This document shows positions 34,426 through 45,955 of a stretch of 64,000 nucleotides of DNA, one piece after another (position 1 is the stretch's first letter; every line of letters begins with the position of its first letter). Both the position numbers and the translations under genes were made by a program. Location of the stretch: NCBI GenBank assembly GCA_951217055.1, contig OX578284.1, forward strand, positions 17,473,187 through 17,537,186, written 5' to 3'. A model generated the notes under the pieces. It did no database searches. It saw only the letters and a list, made by a program, of their open reading frames with translations, and was not told the origin of the DNA. This stretch comes from Gerris lacustris (taxonomy: Eukaryota; Arthropoda; Insecta; Hemiptera; Gerridae).

Positions 34426-35533
34426 TTACATTTGGTACGAGTACGGATTGTTAATAACCAGACTTTTTATGAGTGAACTTAACAAGCACAAATGAATAAA
34501 ATTAGATTCATCTACACAATCCATTAACCGTCCACCATAATCTTCAATTGATAGCAGCTGTACTCTTACCGTATTTGAATTCGGCACTGACATTATAAAT
34601 AACTGACTACTTATCACTGAACTTTTAAGGCAAATTAATAAAATAGGGTTTTCTTAGATAACTTAGCAACAAATCACCATAATCTTAGCATCAATCGATA
34701 GCAGCTCTCCTCTTACTATATTTTTTATTCAGTGCTGAAATTGTAAATAACAGACTGTTCATCACTAAACTGACAGGGGCAAATGAATAAAATTAGGGTT
34801 TTCTTAGATAACTTAGCAACAAATCACCATAATCTTAGCATCAATCGATAGCAGCTCTCCTCTTACTATATTTTTTATTCAGTGCTGAAATTGTAAATAA
34901 CAGACTGTTCATCACTAAACTGACAGGGGCAAATGAATAAAATTAGGGTTTTCTTAGATAACTTAGCAACAAATCACCATAATCTTAGCATCAATCGATA
35001 GCAGCTCTCCTCTTACTATATTTTTTATTCAGTGCTGAAATTGTAAATAACAGACTGTTCATCACTAAACTGACAGGGGCAAATGAATAAAATTAGGGTT
35101 TTCCAACACAATCCATCAACAAGTCACCATAATCTTCAATCGATTTCAGTTGCTGTACTCTTACTATATTTGTATTCAGAGCTTAAATTGTAAATAACAG
35201 ACTATTCATCAGAGATCTTAAGAGAGGCAAATGTATAAAATAAGGTTTTCTAACAAAGTCCATCAACCATTCACCATAATCTTCAATCGATACCAGCTCC
35301 AGCTGTACTCTTACTATAATTGTATTCAGTGCTGAAATTGTAAACAACAGACTGTTTATCAATGAACTTAAGAGAGGCAAATGAATAAAATAAGGTTTTT
35401 CCAACACAATCCATCAACAATTCACCATAATCTTCAATTGATAGCAGGTGCTGTGTACTCTTACCATATTTGTATTCATTGCTGAAATTTTAAATAACAG
35501 ACTGTTCTCCAGTGGACATTACAAGCTCGAATT
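34426..35533 (-). repeat. 150-bp tandem array, left part
   Basis: The anchor TTCTTAGATAACTTAGCAAC starts at 34651, 34801 and 34951, exactly 150 bp apart. Those three units are almost identical. The outer units (34426-34640, 35100-35533) are diverged and marked by CACCATAATCTTCAAT and TGTATTCAGTGCTGAAATT. Array sequence resumes at 37735-37990 after a 2.2-kb insertion. Short minus-strand frames are repeat artefacts. Confidence 0.9.
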
Positions 35534-37733
35534 ATTAAATAAACAGGTCAAGTGTGTACTAGTCAGCACACAGCGAGGGTCCGTAGGCCACACTATATAG
35601 TGTTTAACTGTAAAGGCGGCGCCACACATGCGGAATATTCGAAGTACCGATTAATCTCCTTTCGCCGAGTAGTTCGGCTAACTACCTCCACCCCTCTCCA
35701 CACATGTAGGTATTTCCCGAGCAACCCCCTCAATATGGGAACTGCGAATACGCGGCCAAACATCATTCCACCTCTACCCTCTACATTCTACATCCTTCAC
35801 CACTTTCAGCGCCCAAATCCATTCTTTTGTTCTCTATCATTGTTTTATAATCTTTACTTTTAATAATGGACGACACCGAGTCACATGCTATCAAATTATT
35901 TAAAATATACTTCACTTAAACATGTAATTTTAGAACTCTGCATTCTTTACTTTTTAAGGAGCAGTATAAAATGACCCATCATGGTCCATTTTATTAAAAT
36001 TAAAAAAAAATCTTATAATAATTTTAATGACCGAAGAAAACAATCATAATTTAGAAACCTGATGTATCTGGACCATTTCTCTTCTTTCATGAGTAAAAAT
36101 CCTGTAATTTTCGATCTTTTTTGACCTCTTCGAAAATTTGACCTCTAGCTATATGTTAACATCAAAGATAATTTATATTAAATCATGAGAGAAATATGTC
36201 TGTCTGAGAAGATATTAATGGTACTAAACTCCCTCATATACACGAATCAGACATACAAAATGGGGGTGCCATTTAGGGTTTTAAAGTTGCCCTTCATACG
36301 GAATTTAAGGGCCATATCAAGAGCGAGAAGTAGTTACCACATGCAATTTATTTTTGAAACCTATATTAAACTATATAGGTAACAAAACAAAAGTATAAGC
36401 ATAAGCAGTAATATTCTTTTTAATTATATACTGAGTTAATTGACCTTTTCCATACTTTTTTAACAGCCTTTATATTACATATTATATTTTGTATTAAATG
36501 TATTTATATATACTTATATACATAGTATAAAATTTAATATATAATATAATTTAGTACAAATGTTACTTATCTATATATTCTAAATAATAAGTTTAATATA
36601 TTATCTTATGCAAAATAGACAAATGTGACATCTATGTATTAAAATAAAAACACTAATTATTAGCTTTGGAGTAAAAACGTTAATTATTGAAATAATAATA
36701 AATTATATATCCATAATTATTTATAAATTTAATTAATTATTAAATAGAGAATGATTTTTTTGTTAACCATTAATGGGTTATAGCAACCTAATTTATTACA
36801 TTACCTATGTAATTAATAAAATATCAAAAATTAATAATAATAGCTCGTAATGAATGATAAATACTAAAGAATTAAACTGGGGGGACAATGCCGAATGTGT
36901 GGATCGGGTGAAAGGTGGCAGGGAGGCGAGTATTCGGGTACTTTGAAGCGTGAAAAAGACCGACTCGAGATGGGAACTCCGAATACCGAAAAATCGGGAG
37001 GGGGGAACCCGTCCACACTACTCGGTGTTTAGCGAGTCGGAGGGAGGTGCTCGGTTTCTCCCGCATGTGTGGATCCGCCTTAAAGTGTATGAACAGTGTT
37101 TTTTTAAAATGCTAAAAAGCTTACATTGAACCATTCTAAGGGTCTAATATTCTCAAAACACACTCTGATAAAGTATTTTTTTGCCACTGAACCGGACTAC
37201 AACCATATAAATTCATCGAAAAGACCATAATTATAAAAAACCGTATTTTGTCAATAAAAAATAAAATAATATTTCTTTCAAAATTTCCAAAAAGTGGTAT
37301 CTTTACTTTTGGTCGAAGAATGTTCAGGAATTTTTTCAGATTTTTTGCACTTCACATAAGCGAGATAGGGGGGGGGGGGGGGGGGGGGGGGACACGCTTC
37401 AAACTCGCCTACGCTCGCCCTATCAAAGTTATAACCAAAGAATTATATATTTTTGTAATCAGCTCGACGTACCCTTTCATATGATACCCCTCAAGGTGTT
37501 GAAAAAAAAATAAAAAAATGTTAACCCTTAAGTTTTTTTACCCTAATTTTTTTGAAAAATATTTTTTTTAAGTCGCTATATTTTTAAAATATGTGGGCAG
37601 GTACAAGACACATACTTGCCAAATTTCAAAGTGATCGGACGAAAGGTGTAGCCGTGAGAGCACGCGAGAGGACGGACGGACAGACCCACGCAGGAAAATA
37701 TAAGGGTCCTTGGTTTTGCCTACGGACCCTAAA
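35534..37733. repeat. Repeat F, copy interrupted by a Harbinger-like element
   Basis: Left part 35534-35613 and right part 37081-37733 align with 18252-18331 and 18329-18960. The right part includes a long G-run (about 37368-37391), an AAAGTGATCGGACGAAAGGT block and the terminal GCCTACGGACCCT. It lies inside the 150-bp array, so it inserted there. The MITE at 35614-37080 later inserted into it. Confidence 0.85.
35614..37080. mobile_element. 1467-bp PIF/Harbinger-like non-autonomous element with known empty site
   Basis: The TIR AGGCGGCGCCACACATGCGG on the left and, on the complement of the right end, AGGCGGATCCACACATGCGG differ at two positions. The flanking duplication is TAA (35611-35613 and 37081-37083). 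The uninterrupted repeat F copy shows a single TAA at 18329-18331, confirming both the insertion and the 3-bp duplication. Subterminal GC-rich regions (35620-35800, 36880-37060) share motifs such as GAATATTCG/CGAATACC and CCACACAT. The middle is AT-rich, with no transposase frame longer than 65 codons. Confidence 0.85.
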
Positions 37734-37734
37734 A

Positions 37735-37990
37735 AATGTTTTTCTTCTACACAATCCATCAACAAATCACCAAACCATTAATCCACAGAAGTTGCGCTCT
37801 TACTAAATTTGTATTCAGTGATAAAATTCTACACAATACTTAGTTGATTAGTTAACTCTACAATCGCGAAATGATAAAATAGATTTACTTCTGTATAATT
37901 AATCAAGATATAACCACAATATCCAATCAATAGCTTCTGCACTAATATCCAATCACTATTAAGGTTGATTATACTATGTACTTAAAAACA
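37735..37990 (-). repeat. 150-bp array, right part
   Basis: The sequence resumes with CTACACAATCCATCAACAAA and continues as one to two diverged array units. These were separated from the main array by the repeat F insertion. Confidence 0.6.
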
Positions 37991-38033
37991 ATTTTTTCCG
38001 ACTATATGTGTAAATCCAATGTACTTTTACTTT

Positions 38034-38570
38034 CTCATATAAAGAGAAAGTGTTATGATGGCGCCAAATTTCGATTTTGATAGATTTACACGTTTTGAGG
38101 TACCCTGAGTCCAAAAAAGTGTTTTAAAAAAAGTCTGTCTGTCGTCTGTACAGATTCGTGGAGTCTAAACTACTTGGCCGATTTTGACGAAATTTGGCAT
38201 ACATATTCAGAAAAATTATACCCTAAGTTGAAAACGAGAAATGAATTTTAGCTCCAAATTTGGGGGCGCTAACCCCAAACTTCGGATAAAACATGAAAAA
38301 AATCATTTTCTCTAAAACGGTTCCAACTATTTTTATTAAAAAATTCTACAATTTAGTCCATTTAAATACAAATCTAACAATATAAGCCTTTTTTCAGGGA
38401 AAAATCTTGTTTCTGAGGAAATAGCTTTAAACACAGACGGAGAAGCCGAGTTCGATTCCTCGCCAAGGAGAAGTTATTTTTATGATAAATTTTGACAAAT
38501 GTTCAATAATAATTAAATGTAACGAAGAAAACTTGAAAACTAATAAATGGAAAACACTGGGCTAAGAAAC
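38034..38570 (+). repeat. Dispersed repeat family C, plus-strand copy, with B box
   Basis: It starts with the ACTTTCTC stem-loop and runs through the conserved GATTTTGACGAAATTTGGCA block. At 38449-38459 it has a B-box-like AGTTCGATTCC (family GGTTCGATTCC), with an A-box-like TAGCTTTAAACACAG about 30 bp upstream. After it come a T-rich stretch and the shared AATAATTAAATGTAAC end. In this orientation the tRNA-like part lies some 400 bp from the 5' end, unlike an ordinary SINE. Confidence 0.8.
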
Positions 38571-39645
38571 TATAAACTGGTATATGATTCGTATGAGTCT
38601 CGGACCAATTTTGTTCATAATCCTTCAATTTCCAAACAAGCACATCATACCTTTTAATTCTTTGAAACCCCTATTCCATTATTTTTCTGTTTATCTTACC
38701 GACACCGATATGACCGATATGATCTCACGGAAAACAAAAATAAAATCTTTAAATCTAAAAAAACTTTCACTCTCGATTCAATGCCCATTAATCAAATCCG
38801 AAAACAACACAATGACAACAAAAACCTTCGACGTTAATATTTCATCGAATTTATCATAAAAATATGACAGTGATTCCTCAAAGGGAAATATTCTTTAAAA
38901 AATCTTATCATCATATTTTCAACGAATTAGTTATGGATGGTTCCTTCCATAGTTTCAAGCAAAGTATAGCTAAAATTAATTTATAAATAATAATATTTGT
39001 TTGTTAATAGTATAATATATTTTATCTATATTTACGATCTACACGATTGTTAAACATTGTATTGACAGAAGAAAGATAGAATTTATACTTTCAAAAAAAA
39101 AAAAAAAAAAAAAAATACGTGAAATTATTAATTTTTCCTTTTTTTGAACTTTGACAGGTCAGATTGTCAGATAGATTGTTAAAGTAAATATATTTAGATA
39201 GATTTTAGGAGAGTAATAAATTTACTAATTTTTTTTTACTTATATGATTAATGTTTTCATAAAATACCCGAATAAATATCATTCATGATATTAACTCCTA
39301 GACTTTAAAGTAAAATAATATAAATAGCCCTTTGGCGACATCGGTAAAACTAATGGATATCTTCTGCTAAACTTATAGGCATTTAATTTTTTAGAGCCTT
39401 GAACCACATAAAAGATTAGAGAACATACATTTAATAGGGAGATTTAATAAAAAGGTTTTCCATTTTTATTAATAGCAATAGCATAAAATGGACGTTTTAA
39501 TACAAATATTGGAACTCTGAACAACGAGTGTTAGGACATGCAAGATTGGGAGTTCAAACATTGGGAAATATACATATATACGATAAATATATTCATATAT
39601 AATGTCATTTATTGAATGCTTAACAAATGTTAGCTATAAATAGAC
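38571..39645. other. Spacer, one 91-codon frame of unknown meaning
   Basis: The plus-strand frame 38584-38859 begins MIRMSLGPILFIIL, which recalls the SLGPILF motif of LINE reverse transcriptases. What follows does not continue that family, and the frame is otherwise AT-driven. A poly-A tract (39093-39115) may be an old retroposon tail. No gene is called. Confidence 0.3.
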
Positions 39646-40245
39646 TGCCAATTGGTGTGGCACATAGCTTCCTCGCTTCCTATCCAGGTACTGCATTGGT
39701 TTTTATACTATTTTTTCCAGCAATAATTGTCTAATTTGTTTAATTTTTTCCCCGTTTTTTAATCTGTCAAAATTGTTTTAATTTTTTCCATGAATTAAAC
39801 TATCAATTTAGCCAAAGTTAAAGAGCGCAGACGGTTCAAATTAATCTAGGGATATCTTCGGGTTACTTTCGATAAACTGTAAAAGTTTCATACAAATCAG
39901 ATAAGTACTTTTGAAGCAATAGGTGTAAATAGATGATAGATGTATGTTTGTGCGCATGTGGAAGAAAAACAAATAAGCGCAAAAGGTTGAAACTTATATA
40001 GGTTAATAAGCAAATTATGACCTACCATCAAAATTTCATTAAAATCGGACGTGTAGTTTTTAAGATATGTTGGTTTGCAAAAATCGAACGACAGACCGAC
40101 CAAACACACACGGAACCAAAAATGTTCCCTGATGTCTGAAACGGATTTATGTCTTGGAATTTTTTAAATCGTAGACCTAAAATATTTTCGTTCTTCGAAA
40201 CGATCACATAGCTTCCGTTACCTTCGGTAAGCTCGGAAGCAAAAT
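39646..40245 (+). repeat. Dispersed repeat family A, copy 3, right TIR lost
   Basis: The left terminus GCCAATTGGTGTGGCACAT at 39647 matches the left TIR of the copy at 60652. The body continues through AAAGAGCGCAGACGGTT, the GACCTACCATC block and the terminal stem-loop ending GCTCGGAAGCAAAA. The right inverted repeat is replaced by an A/T-rich low-complexity run (40240-40310). Confidence 0.78.
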
Positions 40246-40309
40246 AAATTAGAAAAAAATAAAAATAATAAAATAAAAAAATAAAAAATAATATAAATAA
40301 TATTAAGTA

Positions 40310-40888
40310 GACATTCATTCCAGCCCTAGCTGTGTTGACAAGATAAATATGAAGTTTTTGCAAATATCTCATGGAATATCAATTATCTACCCACGTATTG
40401 TGACGTAAATATATATATATATATTCTGGCAGTTAGTTAAAATATTATAGAATCAGATCTAATCAAAATGTATTCATACATCTCTAACATTTATGATTGT
40501 AAACTTATAATTCTAAAGGTTGGTGTTAATTTGTGATCTAAATTAATGTTCGAAACAAGAGATCAGTAGCCACTAACCTACCATAGATCTTACTTGGAAA
40601 TGAAGCCAAAATCACTATGGTCACCCTTTTCCCAAATTCAGCAATACCATTTTAGCATAGATCAATATGGTTATCCGCAACTATAAATAGAGAGGATAGG
40701 TATTACACAAACCTCATCCTCCAAAAAAAAATCATGTCAGCAATTTAATTCTGGCGGTGCTTTCGGTTTGGATTTTCTAAAAAGGAATATTCTAAAAGGA
40801 AAAAAGCTAGATCTTATTTATTTGATACAGCTGGTCTAACTTAGAAGACACTACCCTAAACGGTTAGAGGTATAAGGAGACTAAAAAA
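40310..40888. other. AT-rich spacer, no gene seen
   Basis: A short (TA)n lies at about 40410-40422. Nothing recognised. Confidence 0.4.
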
Positions 40889-41117
40889 GGCACTTCTTTA
40901 TAGACTGTTACTCCTTTAATAAAAAAACAGAAGGGAGTAACAATCTAAAGAAGGTTTACGGAATGTTCATCTTTAGACTGATACTCCCCTTATAAAAACA
41001 GAAGTCTGATATTTCTTTGTCCCAAAGGACATTGGACTAAACGTGCCTTTATCTTAATAGTTATTTAAACAAAGGAATGTATAAATAATTATATCCATTT
41101 TTTATATTCTAAAAAAT

Positions 41118-41706
41118 CGGTCCGAGACAACTCAGACAAACTTTCTCATATAGGAGTTCATAAATACTTAGCCCAGTGTTTTCTATTTATTAGTTTTCGT
41201 ATGTACATTTAATTATTATTGCGCATTTCATCAAAATGTACCATAAAAATAACTTCTCCTGGGCGGGGAATCGAACCTAGCCTCTCTCCGACCGCGTTTT
41301 AAGCTATTTTCTCAGGAAACAGATTTTTCCCGGGAAACAGCTAATATCGTTAGATTCGTATTTAAATGGACTACATTTTAAAATTTTATAATAAAAATCG
41401 TCGGAAGCGTTTTCAAGAAATTTTTTTTTTTCGCGTTTTTTAAAGTGTTTGGGGGGGGGGGGGGGTAGCGCCCCCAAAGTTGGAGCTAAAATCCATTTCT
41501 CGATTTCGCCTCGGGGTATGATTTTTCTGAACATGTATGCAAAATTTCGTCAAAATCGGCACAGTAGTTTAGGCTCAAGGCGTCTGCACAGGTGACAGAC
41601 AAACATTTTTTAAAAACCACTTTTTTGGACTCAGGGGACCCCAAAACGTCTAAATCCATCAAATACTTTGCAATCACTATACTTTCTCTTTGTGTGAGAA
41701 AGTAAA
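41118..41706 (-). repeat. Dispersed repeat family C, copy 3
   Basis: It runs from CGGTCCGAGACAACTC to the closing TGTGAGAAAGTA stem-loop, with the B-box-like region (GGGGAATCGAACCTAGCC) at about 41263-41280 and a G-run at about 41448-41465. It shares with the copy at 59309 about 165 bp of extra sequence on its right side, and is followed by yet another copy of the ACTTTCTC terminus at 41886-41912. Confidence 0.8.
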
Positions 41707-41912
41707 AACCATAAAATAACAATAGCTAATGGCTATATACCTAATATTCAATACAGACTAGCTTTGATCACAAAGAGGTCATCCTATAGTCTTCAGTGAA
41801 TGTGAATCAAGAGATCTATTGTTGCGTCTATAGTCTATAGATGCATTTGACTCATGAGCCGGTTCAATACTTGAACGCCATCACAATACTTTCTCCTTAT
41901 ATGAGAAAGTAA
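41707..41912. repeat. Extended flank shared with 59884-60056, ending in a second family C terminus
   Basis: AACAATAGCTAATGGCTA, CAGACTAGCTTTGATCA and GTCTATAGTCTATAGAT occur in the same order at 59886-60056. The segment then ends in CGCCATCACAATACTTTCTC and a closing GAGAAAGTA, a repeat of the family C terminus. The true element boundary may therefore be here rather than at 41706. Confidence 0.65.
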
Positions 41913-41949
41913 AAAAAAAAAATACGGGAGTAACAATCCAAAGAAGTAC

Positions 41950-43365
41950 TTAAGTTAAATGCGAGCTGGCGCTCAGGAGTTTTCCACCTCTTAGAATTGC
42001 TAAAGTAAACATTAACAAGTAGACTCAAAAAGAGCTAATTTTCTATCTTATCATAAGATTAAACTATCTCCAGATATCTACTTAATTTAGAAAATACAAT
42101 ACGATGATTGGGTGTGACCATAAACCCTGTCTCCTTCCTCTGATATAATAAATTCTTTGCCTGAGATAAAAAAACATATGATCATTTAGTCACATCCAAT
42201 AATCGGAACGATTAATAACAATCGGAACGATTAACAATAATCGGAGGGATTAACAATGATCGGAACGAGTAACAATGATCGGAACGATTGACTACTATAG
42301 GCGTTGGCGTTGACTTTGACGAACGGGGAGGAGAGAAAGAGGGAAGGGTCAATAAATGTAAATTGCCTGAGAAGATTACGAAAGCCTCTTTATAATACAA
42401 ACATATCTTCTCTTAAGCAAAACTAACATTTTTATAGTTGTTTTTATTTCCAAATACAGAACTTGTAGACCTTGATCAAATCTGGAATGATTAAGATTAA
42501 TAAACATAAAAATTATTATCCTTATTTATAGAAACAAACACTTTTTTATAAGTGAAGGAAATGTAAGAATATATGCACTAATATCGATTATTGTTACTTT
42601 TCTGCATTTTCTACTATTTTGAGAAAAAAATATGTTGATTTAGGAAGAATTAGAGGCAAAGCAAAAAGGCTACGGAAAATTAACTAAATATTAATGTAGA
42701 AAGCCAAGCAGAAGCCCAAGTTGTGTAATCAAGTTGATACAAGGTCGTGTTATGGTTAAGATATCAAAGAGGAACCTTGTCACATAGTTCTAACACCTGT
42801 TATGATCTTGACTTAGTGTTCTACTTAGTTATTTATGATTTATCAGGGTCGTTTAACAATCCAAACGATTAGCTACCGCTACCATGCAATCTAGCTCAAA
42901 AGCGTATCTAGGCTTTGCGTTTAAGACCAAGCTTTAGTTTCTATTTCTGAAGCTTCAACATCAAGAATGTTGAGCAACATGATATTGACTCAAAGAAGCA
43001 ACATCCTGTAATTAGACTTTCACAGCCTACGACATTTTTTTTAGTCCCATGAATTTTAACTACTTTTTAATATAAAGAAGTAGGTATTTTCTTTAAATCT
43101 AAATTTAAAAAAAAAATCATCTGCACTCATTACAAAATTGAATCTTAAAATACCTAAAATCAACTGAACATTATAGCTCAACGTCATCTAATCTATGTTT
43201 TCTGTTGAAGACAACGTCTGGAAAAGTCCAACGTTTAGCTTCTATCACAGGAATAATGCACATTTCATTGAGAAGTGTTGAGCATCTAAAGATACGTTGA
43301 TTTAACATCATCATGATTCATGATGAGTCGAAGCAAAAAAGAACTTTAATTGGTTCCTTCTGCAG
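41950..43365. other. Spacer, possible intron
   Basis: AT-rich. It holds the short tandem repeat at 42198-42290 and otherwise nothing recognised. If 43366-43528 is an exon, this would be intronic. Confidence 0.35.
42198..42290. repeat. 18-20 bp tandem repeat
   Basis: Five imperfect units of AACAATGATCGGAACGATT. The last units vary in CGAACGA/CGGAGGG. Confidence 0.85.
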
Positions 43366-43528
43366 CGTATGAGTTTGGTTGTTTGGGGACCGGGACAAAA
43401 TGGAATCCAAGTGGAACCAAGCTCCGCACGGCGGGCGCTAATCCTACGCGGGTGGACTCTATTCCTCAGTTTATTTCACGAGACAACGTCAGGCAGTCAT
43501 AACTCTTATGATGTTTCTAAAAATAAAG
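43366..43528 (+). CDS. Candidate host exon, 163 bp (unidentified)
   Basis: A stretch clearly GC-richer than its surroundings is bounded by a textbook acceptor, TTGGTTCCTTCTGCAG ending at 43365, and a strong donor, AAAG followed by GTGAGA at 43529. Frame 1 is open throughout (starting RMSLVVWGPGQNG). Frame 3 is open for most of it (YEFGCLGTGTKWNPSG) and stops at about 43499-43501. No family was recognised in either frame. It could be an internal or terminal coding exon, a UTR exon, or a chance arrangement. No neighbouring exon was found within the window. Confidence 0.35.
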
Positions 43529-43529
43529 G

Positions 43530-45117
43530 TGAGAGATCGAACGTCTCAAAACAAAAAAGAACTTCCAATGAAGATTATTAACCTACATAATCTTAATTTT
43601 AGGTTCCTATTACTTTTTTCCCGCCAAAATAATAATAATTGCTTCCACAAAAATTAAATTAGTTGTGACAATAATGTATTCCTTTTTTAATACTTAGGAA
43701 AAGGAATGAAAAAATACACCAGATATAATGAAGTATGCGGAACATTGCTAATAAAGGTAAATTAAACTACTCTTATTTTTGTCCTAATAAGAACGAGAGC
43801 AAAAATAATTGGGGAATAACTCCTGTACTTACCTAATTGGTTACTTCGAACAAAACAGCCTAAAGAAGAGGAAAAATGATTTCGTGGGTAAAATTATTTG
43901 AGAATTACGGAGGGAACATGGTTTTTTTATTTTAGATAAAGCCTTGTATAAAGGTAGCGTTTACTTTGTTCATTTTATCTAAGCGTAATAATATAATCAG
44001 AAAAAAAAAGATTTTACACTAGAGCTTAGAATAGTTCGTTAATTCACTAATTATTTTTTAATATTTAGATCGTTTTACTTTAAGTATAGGAACTAAAAAA
44101 AAAAAAATTAATGAGGATGAAAGCAAAAAAAAATACCATGGAAGTGCTTTATATCAGATTGAGACTCATTCCTTATTTTTTTTCCTTCAACAATAGAGAG
44201 GGGTTTGTAAGGAGAAAATTATCACAAGAAAACAAAAAGGAGAAAATAATTGATTCAGGTCTTTATTTAATCCTGATGAAGAGGAGTTTTTTTTCGTTAC
44301 TTATAGATTGGGCAACACTGACAATGGGGAAAAGGTTAAGGTTATCTTTAGGTTATTTTCCTCATTCTTTCTATTAGATGTACGATATGTGAGTATTTTT
44401 TATTTTAATTTCTTAAAGGAAAAATAAAAATACTTCCCGCTGCTACTATGTAACATATATTCTTTTGTTCATATTAACCATTAAAATATTTAATTTGATG
44501 ATGCATGTCCTAACCATTTATTTTGTAAATAAGTTTGCTAAACTTTTGTGATTTACAGTAAATCTTACACCTATTTTAAAAAATAATATTGACCGTTTAA
44601 ATTAGAAAGAGTATTAACAAGGTTTCAAGCTTTATCCATTCAACCAATAACTTTAATGTAAGTAATATCTTGCTGACATATATTATAAAGTATATTCTAT
44701 ACGTAGAGAAAGTAAATACACTACATACATATAGTGCATATGCATGTTATTATGTTACACAAGAATGTCTCTGTGTAAGTTAATAGTATGAACCCATATA
44801 TTGTTTAGGTTCCAGGATGTGATATCAGATGTATATAGTATACCTTGAGAAGAAAGTTAAGTTGTGACTTTATTTTACAAAACTAAGTCTTAGAAATGTT
44901 TAACATACACGTTTTAACTATTAAATTTGAAAATAATAAAACATATAAACAACAAAATATTGACAGTCAAAAATAAAGACATGCTTTAAAGGTAATAAGG
45001 AAGACATTATACTACGGATATTTATGAATTAATAAAATTAACTATACACGACACTTCCTAAATTGTATAAAGTATAAAATATTTTACAAAAAATAAAAAC
45101 TCTACGGGAAAGGGTTT
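43530..45117. other. AT-rich spacer, possible intron
   Basis: An 88-codon frame at 44111-44377 is lysine- and phenylalanine-rich, with no motif. No repeat match was found. Confidence 0.35.
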
Positions 45118-45955
45118 AAAAACACGGAAAACTATCCTTCACCATTAATAAAGAAAATAAAAGTGATGTACATTATTATTGCGTCCATATAAAATATGTA
45201 TACACTATCAAAACTATCCTTCGCCACTAATAGAGAAAATAAAAGCGATGTACATTATTATTGCGTCCATATAAAATATGTATACACTATCAAAACTATC
45301 CTTCGCCATTAATAGAGAAAATAAAAGTGATGTACGTTATTATTGCGTCCATATGAAATATGTATGCACTATCAAAACTACCCTTCACCACTAATAGAGA
45401 AAATAAAAGTGATGTACGTTATTATTGCGTCCATATGAAATATGTATACACTATCAAAACTATCCTTCACCACTAATAGAGAAAATAAAAGTGATGTACG
45501 TTATTATTGCGTCCATATGAAATATGTATACACTATCAAAACTATCCTTCACCACTAATAGAGAAAATAAAATTGATGTACATTATTATTGCGTCCATAT
45601 AAAATATGTATACACTATCAAAACTATCCTTCGCCACTAATAGAGAAAATAAAAGCGATGTACATTATTATTGCGTCCATATAAAATATGTATACACTAT
45701 CAAAACTATCCTTCGCCATTAATAGAGAAAATAAAAGTGATGTACGTTATTATTGCGTCCATATGAAATATGTATACACTATCAAAACTATCCTTCACCA
45801 CTAATAGAGAAAATAAAAGTGATGTACGTTATTATTGCGTCCATATGAAATATGTATACACTATCAAAACTATCCTTCACCACTAATAGAGAAAATAAAA
45901 TTGATGTACGTTATTATTGCGTTCATATGAAATATGCACACTATCTGTTCCACTA
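45118..45955 (+). repeat. 82-bp tandem array with higher-order pattern, about ten units
   Basis: The anchor CACTATCAAAACT starts at 45203, 45285, 45367 and so on every 82 bp. Each unit holds CTATCCTTC, CACTAATAGAGAAAATAAAA and a TTATTATTGCGTCCATAT core. Variants (GCGATGTACATT, GTGATGTACGTT, TTGATGTACATT; CATATAAAA versus CATATGAAA) appear in the same order twice, so a block of four to five units was duplicated as a group. Confidence 0.92.

Larger units (their letters stand above)
40889..41949. mobile_element. TIR element E, copy 2, carrying a family C insertion
   Basis: The left end GGCACTTCTTTATAGACTG with two subterminal hairpin units matches the copy at 12744, and the following AGAAGTCTGATATTTCTTT block matches 13000-13020. 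The right end (complement of GGGAGTAACAATCCAAAGAA, 41927-41949) closes the element. Family C (41118-41706) and its extra flank lie between, explaining the greater length. Confidence 0.6.

Noticed and set aside
38584..38859. Possible LINE RT fragment (SLGPILFII)
   Set aside because: Only one short motif fits. The sequence after it does not follow any RT pattern and no neighbouring motif is found.
44111..44377. 88-codon frame
   Set aside because: AT-driven Lys/Phe-rich composition, no motif, no splice or promoter support.
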